A stretch of 11,763 bases of DNA from Larix sibirica (GCA_004151065.3 NWUY0303906197.1:1-11763); one strand, 5' to 3'; shown: positions 1-8,925, counted from the first letter of the stretch. The notes: a model not told the origin generated them from the sequence alone. A program made the numbers and translations.

Positions 1-398
1 AGCATATAAAATTAATTCTAACTCACATAGTTCACTCAAATATGAGGCAAGGAAATAAAATGGTTTAAACAGGAAATACATTCACATAAGAGAAATTAAC
101 AGATTGAAGAAAATTAATAACATATGAATCTCTGCTCGAGATAGACCTATACTTCTGCTCTTCATTAAAGTCTTTTCAAAAAATATTACATCACTGAGTT
201 TTTCTTTCTCTCGGATCCAACCTCGAATACATTGTACAATTCAAAATTTATACAAAATGTTCTTTGAATAAACCCTAACTGTTTTTTTGCTAAGAATAGA
301 AATTTCAAAGAAGTTCCTAAACTTCAGGAGCGTTTTCTCTACTGCCGACTATGCTGTAGTGCGTCGCTCCAACGGTGAATTTATTCGATCTAGACGAC
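1..398. other. Low-coordinate flank: no supported gene, possible 3' end of the element
   Basis: Past 399 the third frame meets TAA 399, TAG 390, TAA 381, TAG 339 and TGA 327 within 25 codons, so coding signal is lost. Two short items can be seen. A telobox-like AAACCCTAAC lies at 270-279. A pyrimidine tract at 199-212 reads GAGAGAAAGAAAAA on the element strand and could be a polypurine tract, with TGATGTAATA just beyond it as a possible LTR start. No second copy of this sequence is in the window, so the LTR is not demonstrated. Confidence 0.35.
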
Positions 399-3300
399 TT
401 AAGGGGAAACTTGTGCATATAACAAAAGGAAATCGCAACCACGTTTCAAATTGGGACATCTGGATTTTTACTATTGATATAACCTGTATTTATTTTTCCC
501 AAATTTTTCAACAAACTTCCATTGCTCTTGGTTCATGATTTCATAATCCATCATATCTTTAATCATCAAATCCAATTATATGCAAGTTGTGTAAGATATA
601 GGTGGAAAATATTTTGTAATCATCGGGAACTGATCAAATATCTCGAAATCATCAGTTAAATTTTCAATTAATGCTTTTCATGTCAGTCCTTTAGTCAAAC
701 CTTCGAATTTTGAGTGATCCATGCGAGCCAGTACTATTAAACTATGATAATTTTCTTGAGAAATTAACCTTCCATTGTCATCCCAAAAAGAGGGTAGACC
801 ATTCTCAAAACGTTTCTGAAACAGTTTTTTAAAACTCTGAACTTGAAGGAGAATCTATTCTGCTTTATCTTGTACTTCTCTAACATGATTTTGTTTTCCA
901 ATAATTCTTATTGCCCAAATAATAATCACAGGTCTGTCTTTAATTCCCAAATTTTGCATATCTATTTGAGTCAGATTATTTAAGAAACTAACTGTATTTT
1001 GAGTTGTCTCTGAAGGCCTTTTATTCAATGTCTCATTTGTCACTTTACATCTTTGGAGAGTTCTGTTTGCTATAGAATCTTTTTCATCAATAAAATTTAA
1101 ATGTGACCAAAATTTGGTAATTTCTACTGATAATGCATCCCATATAAGGTGCTTAGATCCTTGCAAGGGAAGTTTACCTATTAGTCTATCTTTCAATTCA
1201 TCAACCCGTTTCTACAACTGCTTTCTTTCACTCAAATCTTTGTTCTTTTCTTCAATGTTTTGAATTAACTCTTGTTTGAGTTTTTGGTTTTCTGCTTTCA
1301 ATTCTTCAATTTATACATATTTCAAACTAATCTGATACATGGAATTAGTCAATTCTTCTGTGGAAGATCTATCTATTTGTTTTCTTCTATACATAAAAAT
1401 TGGTTCTTTAGCTCCTATAGTACTCGTATTTCTTCAATCTAATTTGTATTTAGCACTGAGATCTGTGACAATAATTCAAATTTTTATTTTCCCCAAGTCT
1501 GTTTCTCATCATGTAATTTCAACATCTTATCCTTGTAGTCCATCATTTCTTGATATGTGACCTCTTTTTCCTGCTGTAATTCTATCAAATAAGAATATTG
1601 TACATGTTGAGTATTTGGAACCCTCAACTTTTTCTTAAGCATTTGAATAGTATTTTCTTTTTCATCAAGAAGTTTTTCAATGCACTGGGTGTTGCCTTGT
1701 TATGCTGCTACATTCATAAGGTCAGCTTGTAATCTCTTAATTTGGACCAAATTTTCTTTATTCTCTATTTTTTCTTGCCTCGGCTGACCCTCCAATTTTC
1801 CTATTACTGACTGCAACTTAGAAATTTTCAAATTTGACTATAACAAATCGGAATACAAGACGTCTCATGTTTATCTATGCAATTGAATTTTATCTGGGAT
1901 ATCAATATCATCAAGCTTAACTTCCATCTCAGATACTTTCTTATCATTTACAACTGTAAACCTTAGAGTGTTTCTCTATGAATCCTTAACTGTGACAAGG
2001 GAAACCTTTTGATCCATCAACTTCCTTACTTGTGGGAACTACTTATGGGTTTCTTCTAATGATTGCTTCTTCTTTTATGCATATTGTGAAAGAAAATCAA
2101 ATCTGGATTTACACTGATAACTAGTTCCATATTCTTTTATTTCTGAAAAAAAAAAAAGAGTATTGTTGTATATTTACAGGTGGTTGCAAAAACAAAGTAT
2201 TTTTTCCTGAAATAACTGGATCTTTCTCTTCCATACTGATAATTTCCTTATGTTGTTTTATTTTAGTCTTCTTCCTTGAAAATTCTCCATCAATTTCCAT
2301 GCTATCAACCTCTGAAATAGTTCTTTTATTGGTAATATCATACTTAGCTGGTGTATGAACTAGCAATTCCAAATTACTTGTTTGTTCTACATTTGATTCC
2401 TTGACTTCCACTTGATTCTGTTCAAATTTCAATAAATTTGCTATTTTATCTAATCCTTCCACTATTTGATGATCAAAAGCTTTGTTCCTATTTTTTTGTC
2501 TCCTCTGACATATAATTTGATGTCGATCATAATCAATTATTTCAGCTTATTGAAAATCCATGACTTTTAACAACTTTTCCACTATAGACAGAGATTCCTT
2601 ACTTCTTATGATGAATGGACGAACTTTAAGGGGAAACTTCACATTTGATGATTTTTTAAAAACACCAAAATGTTCTTCTTCTTAGTATAACCTATGCCTT
2701 ATGAATTCTAAAGCAAAAACCCGCAGTGTCAAGAAAGCTGGCAAAAGATATGGTGATCCAGTAAAACCATATACTCTAATAATAGTATGTTCTTTGTACA
2801 AAAACAAATCACTTGTCCGACTTTCTAGTGTAGGCTGCAACAGTTCTTTCATATCTTCTAACACTCTGGGTAGTTCAATGTTGAAAATAATTCTGTAAAC
2901 TTTTGACATGATTATATTGGTGAATTCAAACATATTGATCTACTTAGGAAGATTGGAAGAGAACATGGTTCCGAGAAACTTCAATTCAAAAATATTGGAG
3001 CATAAGAATAGGTTTAATAAATAATTTTGATATCTGAAATGTTTCAATTCGTGGAAATTCACCAACTGAGCATGAATAGCTTCAGCCAGGAACTCATCAA
3101 AATTAAAGCAATATGTTGGACTAGACTCTGACTCGGGTGACTTGACTTGCAGAAGGAAACCTAACATAACCTTCATGACTGATTTATCATTATCGAAACC
3201 TAAAACTTGACTCAACAAGGACAAGACTAATTGGACATCCTATCGAAAGACATCAATATTCAAAGGAAAGGAAAGGTTTTCATGTGGTTGATTGAATTTC

Positions 3301-3890
3301 AGAACCTGCGACATAAACTTTTATTTCTCTTTCGGGCTACAACCTCTATACAATTTCGCCAAAAATTCTTCACTAAATGACTCAGGGTTTTGGGGAAAAT
3401 TTTCAGGTAAACCTAATACTTCACAAATAGTCTATGCATTGAATCTACAGAGGATTTTGGTTGTATTAGCATTTATAACTACCCTTTCGGTCCCTGATTA
3501 GTTTGCCGCAAACCAACCAACGAACTCAGGGAAGTGTAAGCTTTGTTCGATGCAGGAATAGTACAAAAAAGAGCTAAAAACGTTCAACATATCTCTTCCC
3601 TGTAACGTAAACTCCATTAATTGTTCTTTGGACTTTGAAATGCTACCTATAGATATAACTGGGCCGAAAATGTCCCTTTCCCTATCAATTATAATTTCTT
3701 CCTGTTCATCTAAAGTTTCACAAAGCAACAAAGATTCTTTAATTTGCTCCATAAGGACGGGAAATTTTGAAAACACGGAGTTTCGAGCTACCTATGGACT
3801 GAATTTGCAAACAAGAAGATTTCGTAGTTGACTTCTGCATAGGGTTGATGAAGAAGACTAAGGTGTTGTCGGTTTCTCTCGTTCCTCCAT
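399..3890 (-). pseudogene. Third open frame downstream of pol: large coiled-coil protein of unknown function
   Basis: A frame of about 1160 codons lies in the position where env-like genes sit in some plant elements. I chose ATG 3888-3890 because the same frame continues without a shift to about 2158 and the context (TTCATGGAGG) is good. The N-terminal about 460 codons look globular (for example FPEFVGWFAAN, ICEVLGLPENFPQNPESF, SPTYCFNFDEFLAEAIHAQL, IIRVYGFTGSPYLLPAF). A basic, nuclear-signal-like SRKKTKIKQHK lies at 2247-2276. A long heptad-rich coiled coil follows from about 1840 to 1200, then a mixed C-terminal part to about 400. No signal peptide or membrane segment is evident, so a true envelope protein is unlikely. 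Stops number about 27: 14 TAG, 11 TAA, 2 TGA. The frame shifts at the A12 run 2146-2157 and back near 1373. I do not recognise the family with confidence. Confidence 0.7.
2143..2160 (-). other. T12-CAG tract resembling a 3' splice site, at a frame change
   Basis: On the minus strand the sequence is CTC followed by twelve T and CAG, a textbook polypyrimidine tract with acceptor AG. The reading frame of the third protein changes exactly here, from a frame ending in QPPVNIQQYS to one beginning EIKEYGTSYQC. Either the homopolymer slipped or an intron ends here. I see no convincing donor at a normal intron distance; the GTAAAT 36 bases upstream is too close for a plant intron. Confidence 0.35.
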
Positions 3891-3928
3891 GAAGAGAACA
3901 AAAAATACCTTTTAAAATTCCGACAAAT

Positions 3929-3942
3929 CCTTTTATATAACC
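3929..3942 (-). promoter_or_regulatory. TATA box upstream of the third frame
   Basis: The minus strand reads GGTTATATAAAAGG, a close match to the plant TATA consensus TATATAAA with a GC-rich border. It lies about 45 nt before the ATG at 3888-3890, so transcription starting 25-32 nt downstream would give a very short leader. In such AT-rich DNA a TATA match by chance is possible. Its position directly before an ATG with G at +4 makes it more persuasive. Confidence 0.45.
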
Positions 3943-4198
3943 AATACTAAAGTGGTTTCAGAACTCACGATAGGTAGTTTAACCTTGACCGCTTTTGGTC
4001 GTGGAAATTCACAAATAGTTCCCGCATGGTGGGTGGTTTTATTTCCGCTCCAACCCTTTAGTTTTAACTCCAGTGCTCTTTTCCATCCCGAAACTTATCT
4101 CCTTCGTTGGTCTATTTCAAAGGTGATCCACACCATTGATCTAATGTATGCTTATATGTTATAAATTTAGTCTTATTCATTCTACCTTTAGTGCTTCC

Positions 4199-4277
4199 TC
4201 CCTTTTCTCTTGGTCATAGCCTAAAGTCACATGGTAGACTTCCCCGCGCTCCTTTTCTCTTGGTCGTTGGTCATAGC
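4199..4277 (+). repeat. Direct repeat of a CTTTTCTCTTGGTC tract (purine-rich on the element strand)
   Basis: The 20-base block CCTTTTCTCTTGGTCATAGC at 4201-4220 recurs at 4251-4277, interrupted there by a short GTTGGTC duplication. On the element strand each copy reads GACCAAGAGAAAAGG, a purine tract of 10-14 bases. LTR retrotransposons use polypurine tracts to prime plus-strand DNA, and some with an extra 3' gene have more than one, so a priming role is possible but unproven. Confidence 0.6.
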
Positions 4278-4316
4278 TCTTGATCCCATGAACTTTAGTC
4301 CCACACTCCTTTACGA

Positions 4317-4347
4317 TTTTTTATTTTTTATTTTTATTTTTTTATTA
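4317..4347 (-). terminator. A-rich tract with repeated AATAAA, possible polyadenylation region
   Basis: On the minus strand this is a run of A4-A7 blocks separated by single T, giving several overlapping AATAAA hexamers about 400 nt past the integrase stop codon. AATAAA-like near-upstream elements are part of plant poly(A) sites, so it could end a gag-pol transcript. It may equally be a simple-sequence (ATTTTT)n tract with no function. Confidence 0.3.
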
Positions 4348-4752
4348 TGGTGCAAAAATATAGGGTGAATTCCAAATTTCAAACTATAATCATATGACTT
4401 ATCCTTATTCTATCTGAGCATTCATTTCCCTGTTTTTCAACTTCAGATGACATCAAAGTCATAGAAATTCCTCAAAAACTTTGCATGTTACCATTGGCTC
4501 CACTGGGGATGCTATCCTCCATGTGAGGTAGTAAAGAACATGTATACCAATGGCCTATTCCATTGGGCTATTTAAACCTTTTACACCCTACAACTTGTAA
4601 ACTGAACTGTGACCTACTTCTTTTTCTATATTTCAGTTGGAAACAAAACTGAAAACTGAAAACAAAACTATAAACTTTTGAAAAGACTACTACTGCAACC
4701 AATCTATAATGAAAATGTACAGTGAATATATATAATGAACTCCTTGATTTCT

Positions 4753-5868
4753 TCAAGTAGAATAGTGCTTTAAAAACCTCCCATTGACTGGGATTCCACT
4801 AACTGCTTCTTTGTTCAAGTCATTTAAAATGAATGCATTACTTCCTTGATAAGCAGTTACTATATACGGTCCTTTCCACAAATGATCAAAATTTTTAGCA
4901 TTATCTTCATCTATGGCATCCCATTTTAACACTAAATCGCCAATTTGAAAGTCATCAACCTTTTTTTTATCAATTTTTTTTCATCTTTTCTTGAAAACAC
5001 TGAGTTTTATCATATACTGACTAACTTATTTCTTGAACTTCAATCAGCTAATTAATTCTTTGTTGGGTATCATTAGGTTCTTCCTCTTGATCTTGAAAAA
5101 AATTCATCACATGTAATCCTAGAGACGGAGGAAAAATCACATATGTTCCATAAACTAGCTAAAAAGGTGAAGTACCAATAGACCCTTTTGTTATCTTGTA
5201 GCAACTTTTTGATAATTCTAACCGGGATTTTATTTGATGATTAAGCTAATCCATTCCCTTGAGGATAATAAGCAGTAGAGTGATTCAAATTGATATGATA
5301 GTCGTGGAAAAAGATAATCATTATTTTGGATTTAAAGGCTTGTGGATTGTCTGTCACTATTCTCCTAGGACATCCAAATATTGAAAGAATATTTTCCTCC
5401 AAAAAATTAATGATAATAGTATATGTACCTCTTCTAGTAGGTATGGCTTCTATCCATTTTGTGAATTAATCTGTGGCAGTTAAAATCCATTTATGTTGTA
5501 CTAAAGATGTGGGATTGATCTCTCCAATGAAATCGAGCCCCCACTGCTGGAAAGGAGCTTCTATCGAGATAGGTTTTAAAGGTAAGGGAAATAATTTCCT
5601 TTTCCCATCAAAAATATGACATTTATGACAAGCTGCAACTTCTTTATATACACCTAAGAACATGGTTAGCCAATAAAAACCAGCCCTTAAATTTTTTTTA
5701 ACAATGGTTCTCCAAAAATGATGACCTCCGCAAACTCCGTGATGAAACTCTTTCATAGTTTGTACGTCTTCATTTTCAAGTAAACAAATCAATAAAATTC
5801 TACCTGGATCTTTCCAATACAAATAACCATTCATGATACATAATTTTGATGCTTTCATTTTAATTTAT
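4753..5868 (-). pseudogene. Integrase (DDE) with zinc-binding N-terminus
   Basis: Integrase inserts the cDNA into the host chromosome. The zinc-binding module shows HHGVCGGHH then CHKC (about 5617-5744). The catalytic core follows: WGLDFIGEI with the first Asp at 5532-5534, and VTDNP with the second at 5349-5351. In YYPQGNGLAE the third acid, Glu, is replaced by TAA at 5241-5243. A TAA at 5466-5468 replaces the expected Tyr of ATDYF. After LLQDNK near 5190 about 20 expected residues are missing and the frame changes; SPF-stop-LVYG (TAG 5159) resumes there. Further stops are TAG 5048 and TAG 5021. A T8 run at 4974-4981 shifts frame again, leading to GDLVLKWD, LWKGPY and the conserved end VNGRFLKHY with a natural-looking TGA at 4753-4755. 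TAA 5865 lies at the start. Confidence 0.92.
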
Positions 5869-6767
5869 CTACTCTTGGTTTTATTCATCCCTGGTGGGGC
5901 TTGTAAATTCTATAAAACATAAACAATGTCATTATACCATGGGGACAATAAAAAATATTTAGATACCTGCATTTTTTATCCTGATCCTGTTTCATCTGGT
6001 ACAGCTAAGATGGAATTAATTCCCAATGTATCACAGTTTGATTCAGCCATTGATTTTTCTAATCCCTATCCTTTAATCAACTTAGTTGGTCTCATTTCCC
6101 AGTCATATTCCAAAAGCATCTCAATCCATTTTCCTTTTCATCCTTCAGGATCCGATTGAGTTAATATTTCCTTCACCATGTTGTTTGGAACAAAAGAAAT
6201 AATATGTGACTATAATATATAAACTCTGAAATATGTTATTGATTTGATTAGGGCATAAGCTTGATTCTCCATGATTTTATATTTAAGCTCAGCATGACGG
6301 AATGCCCTACTGAAAAAGGCTATGGGTTGTTCCATATTTTGATCATTCTTCTGTAGTAAAACTTCCACAATAGTATGCTCCGATGCAAATGAGAATATCA
6401 AAAAATATCTTTTGAAATATGGACTAACTAAAATTGGTGCTTCAGATATAGATTTTTTTATCCCATCAAAATACATTTTTGCTTCTTTAGTCCATTTGAT
6501 TTCATTTTCCTTTCTCAACATATTAGTAATAGATTTCATCATCTCTGCAAAATTTGGGACAAACCTTCTCAAAAAATTTACTCTTCCATTGAAAGACTGT
6601 ATTTCTTTCTTGCTTCTAGGCATATCAATTTTTTGAATTGTTGATACTCTATTTGGATTAATTCTTATCCCTTTCTTTGATATTACATGGCCGAGTAAGA
6701 TTCCTTCTTTCATTGCAAAGTTGGACTTCTTGGGGTTAAGGGAGATACCAAATTTTCTACACTTCAA
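5869..6767 (-). pseudogene. RT thumb, native RNase H and connection region
   Basis: The segment opens with CRKFGISLNPKKS and LLGHVISKKGI, the end of the RT palm and thumb. It goes on to a Ty3-type RNase H (FLIFSFASEHTI, VLLQKN, PIAFFSRAFRHAELKY, ENQAYALIKS) and a tail resembling the family block GKWI-LEYD-PTKLIKG. In Ty3-type RNase H the first strand usually reads TDAS; here it is FSFAS, so the first catalytic Asp is absent. That loss is typical of Tat elements with a second RNase H and is probably ancestral, not recent decay. The readable frame follows the homopolymer shift at 6766-6773. Stops: TAG 6210 (after VYIL, expected Gln), TGA 6138, TAG 6066, TAA 5976, TAG 5910 (before NLQAPPG, expected Gln). 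Confidence 0.88.
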
Positions 6768-6773
6768 AAAAAA

Positions 6774-7606
6774 TTTGTTTCAAATGTTTTAAATGATCAT
6801 CATGAGATTTAGAATATATTGTTATATCATCCATATAGACAATAAGGAATTTATCCTTCTCTTCTGCAAATGCTATATCCATTGGTCTCTAGAAGGTTGC
6901 TCCTGCATTCATTAATCCAAATGGCATATTTGCATACATGAAGGTTCCCCATGGTGTAGTGAAGGTTATCTTTTCTTGATCATCCAGATCTACTTTGATT
7001 TTATTATACCCTGAAAAACCATCAAGCATTGACATTCTACCTGCTCCAACAAACTTTTGTAGAATATGATCCATTTTGGGAAGAGGATAATTGTATTTTA
7101 AGGATACTTTGTTCAAATTTATGAAATCTACACATAATTTAATTTCTCCATTATTTTTTCGGACTAGGACCAAATTTTCTACCCACTTAGAAAATCACAA
7201 AGCAACAATAATCTTTGCATCAAATAATTTTTTTACCTATTTTTCAATGAGAGGTAAAATTTTTGGATTTATTCTTCTCAATTTCTTTTTGAATGGTTTC
7301 TCATCTTTCTTAACAGGAATAATATGATGAATGATGCTTGTATCATACTCCTTCAACTATTCATAGCTCCAGGAAAATACATCTGAGAATGTTTCCATCA
7401 GTTCAATATACTTATCCCTTTTTTCAAGTGTTAATGATTTTGATAGTTTAATCATCCTTGGATTATGATATGTCTCGATGTTAATATATTCTATTTCATT
7501 GTTATTGGGGGTGACTTTAGGATTCCTTTGCACATCATTATTATCAAACAATTTATCTAAGGGGACAAATCCTTCAGGAATACAATTTTTTTAATTCAAT
7601 AATTTA
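6774..7606 (-). pseudogene. Reverse transcriptase domain
   Basis: This domain copies element RNA into cDNA. Blocks in order are: IPEGFVPLDKLFD linker (about 7550-7597); DVFSWSYE (about 7360-7383); KKKLRRINP; FSKWVENLVLVRK; LCVDFINLNKVS; PLPKMDHILQK; LDGFSGYNKIKV with the first catalytic Asp at 7021-7023; TPWGTF; MPFGLMNAGATF; and YMDD at 6826-6837 with the catalytic Asp pair. All catalytic Asp are present. In-frame stops are TAG 7357, TAG 7237, TGA 7195 (family residue Arg, so CGA to TGA is likely) and TAG 6889, directly after GATF, where the family has Gln. The frame breaks at an eight-base homopolymer (6766-6773), after which the thumb continues in another frame. Confidence 0.93.
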
Positions 7607-7619
7607 TTTGCCTCCAATA

Positions 7620-8340
7620 TTGTTCAAAACAAATTGTGGATCGAAAGTCTGGCCTTCAACATTCTCCTCTTTTTTATCATCCAATGTATCTTGTTTTTCT
7701 TCATCCATTTGTGTATTAACGATTCATCAGTCATCTCTATAAAACTCTTGATCTGTTGATTATCTTCGAAAACCTGCCAATTCTTCACATTATCTAGAAC
7801 TGAAGGCATATGCCTAAATTCGATTTCATACTTTCTGTTAGGAGAGATTGGAATTTTAAAAGTACTAGCTGAAGTAACCAAAGTATCAACAATATTGTTT
7901 TGTTCTCTTGGGATCAAATAAATTTTATGTTCAGTAATGAAATTTCCAAATAAATACCAAACTTCGTTCTTATATGCTCTCATCTTTAGATATTTAGTTT
8001 GGTAGGTACTATTAACTTGGTTAACTACTAACTTAGAATATCCATGTATATCAATTCTTTTGGCTTTCAAGTCTTTCAATATATTCAGACCCAAAATTAA
8101 AGCTTCATATTCTGCATCATTGTTCGTGCATTCGAAATCCATTTTAAAAGAGTGAAGTGTAGAATCATTACTTGGGTACAGTATCCATATACCACTACCA
8201 GCGCCTCCTTTGCTAACAACCCCAACAAATTTCATATTCCAGAAACCTTCAGCATCAAGTTCATCTTTCAAATTTTTCTCTTTATCATACTTTAACTAAC
8301 CATTTTGTTCAAAAACTTTAGGCTTGTTTAAGTCTAATTT
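7620..8340 (-). pseudogene. Additional (archaeal/plant-type) RNase H domain upstream of RT
   Basis: This fold degrades the RNA strand of RNA-DNA hybrids. The signature CTNNDAEYEALILGLNIL (near 8085-8140) carries the second catalytic acid, Glu. It is followed by the IDIHGYSKLVVNQV strand and a late PREQNNIVDTL helix with the fourth acid, Asp. This matches the second RNase H known from Tat elements and differs from the native one further downstream. The first Asp is Val here (KFVGVVSKGG, codon GTT near 8224) and the third is Tyr (HGYSK, codon TAT near 8038), so the copy should be inactive. An in-frame TAG lies at 8296. At about 7715-7735 the frame changes: the acidic linker with EGQTFDPQFVLNNIGG reads in another frame to about 7620, and the T7 run at 7586-7592 probably restores the first. 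Confidence 0.85.
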
Positions 8341-8345
8341 TCTAG

Positions 8346-8925
8346 GACATATGTCATAATAAAAAATTGAAGAGCCGCACAAATAGGATGATTTTCTGGC
8401 TTATTCTTATTGCTAACCACATAATACATATGCCAATTTTTTTTCTCTATATAACCCCCTCTGATCGCCAAACAAAGGAATAGTATCATATGACATATCC
8501 ATCTGTAAAATTCCTTTCAACTTAGATTCCCATGATCTAGACAATAACATCCCAAATTTGGGTGGAATGTATGCAACTACCACATCCATAACCATACTCT
8601 TAGCGGGAATTTGAGTCAATGACACCACCAAATATTTAATCAGACCTAGACATCTTACTTTCCTTGAATCAAAAGAAAACAGATCTTTATAAGGTCTAGT
8701 AATGTCTAATCCCAGACTTTCTACAATAGCCTTTGGCATAAGATTATGGGATGCTCCTGAATCTAACATAGAATTGTGAAAGATCATATCATGAATATTC
8801 AAATTGACATAGAATGGGGGTACATCTTCACTAGTGTCTTCAATTTTAGGACCAAAAACAATAGTAGGAGTATCATCAGGAAGCTCCAAAGTATCAGGTT
8901 GTTGTTCATCTTCTCCTTTAACCAT
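8346..8925 (-). pseudogene. Retroelement aspartic protease
   Basis: This domain cleaves the Gag-Pol precursor inside the virus-like particle. The active-site loop is MLDSGASHNLMP, with the catalytic Asp at 8761-8763, followed by the hydrophobic segment VVSLTQIPAKSMVMDVVVAY and the flap/C-terminal block PKFGMLLSRSW, all typical of Tat proteases. The main frame is open for 170 codons (8925-8413), with Met at the first codon, but it continues upstream into Gag, so the first Met is probably not a true start. Near 8419-8431 a TATGT-AT-TATGT insertion changes frame. The expected downstream text VVSNKNKPENHP then appears in another frame until about 8346, where a second shift restores the original. 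This is the best preserved part of the element. Confidence 0.88.

Larger units (their letters stand above)
3891..4752 (-). other. Spacer between pol and the third frame; no coding similarity
   Basis: This 0.86 kb stretch separates the end of integrase from the third frame. Its base composition is less uniform than its surroundings. It contains, in minus-strand order, two CCAAT motifs (near 4545-4572), a long A-rich tract with repeated AATAAA, two copies of a purine tract and a TATA box. The only longer frame in it (4756-4568) is a hydrophobic, low-information read-through overlapping the end of integrase, and I do not regard it as a gene. The spacer could be an intergenic control region of the element, or it could contain an LTR. 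The second reading would need a matching copy, and none is in this window. Confidence 0.6.

Noticed and set aside
287-538. 83-codon plus-strand frame
   Set aside because: It lies opposite the fading end of the third frame, shows no family motif, and its start and length are expected by chance.
3838-3840. Alternative ATG for the third frame giving MQKSTTKSS
   Set aside because: That frame closes after about 33 codons, whereas ATG 3888-3890 is in the frame that continues for more than 1.7 kb.
4568-4756. Minus-strand 62-codon frame overlapping the end of integrase
   Set aside because: It is a different frame from the conserved integrase end (VNGRFLKHY) and is a hydrophobic, low-information reading of the spacer.
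5466-7327. Plus-strand frames opposite the polymerase and integrase regions
   Set aside because: They are shadows of the conserved minus-strand domains and carry no motifs.
7600-8340. Ogre-type intron between protease and RT
   Set aside because: The interval is filled by the extra RNase H coding sequence and shows no clear donor-acceptor pair.
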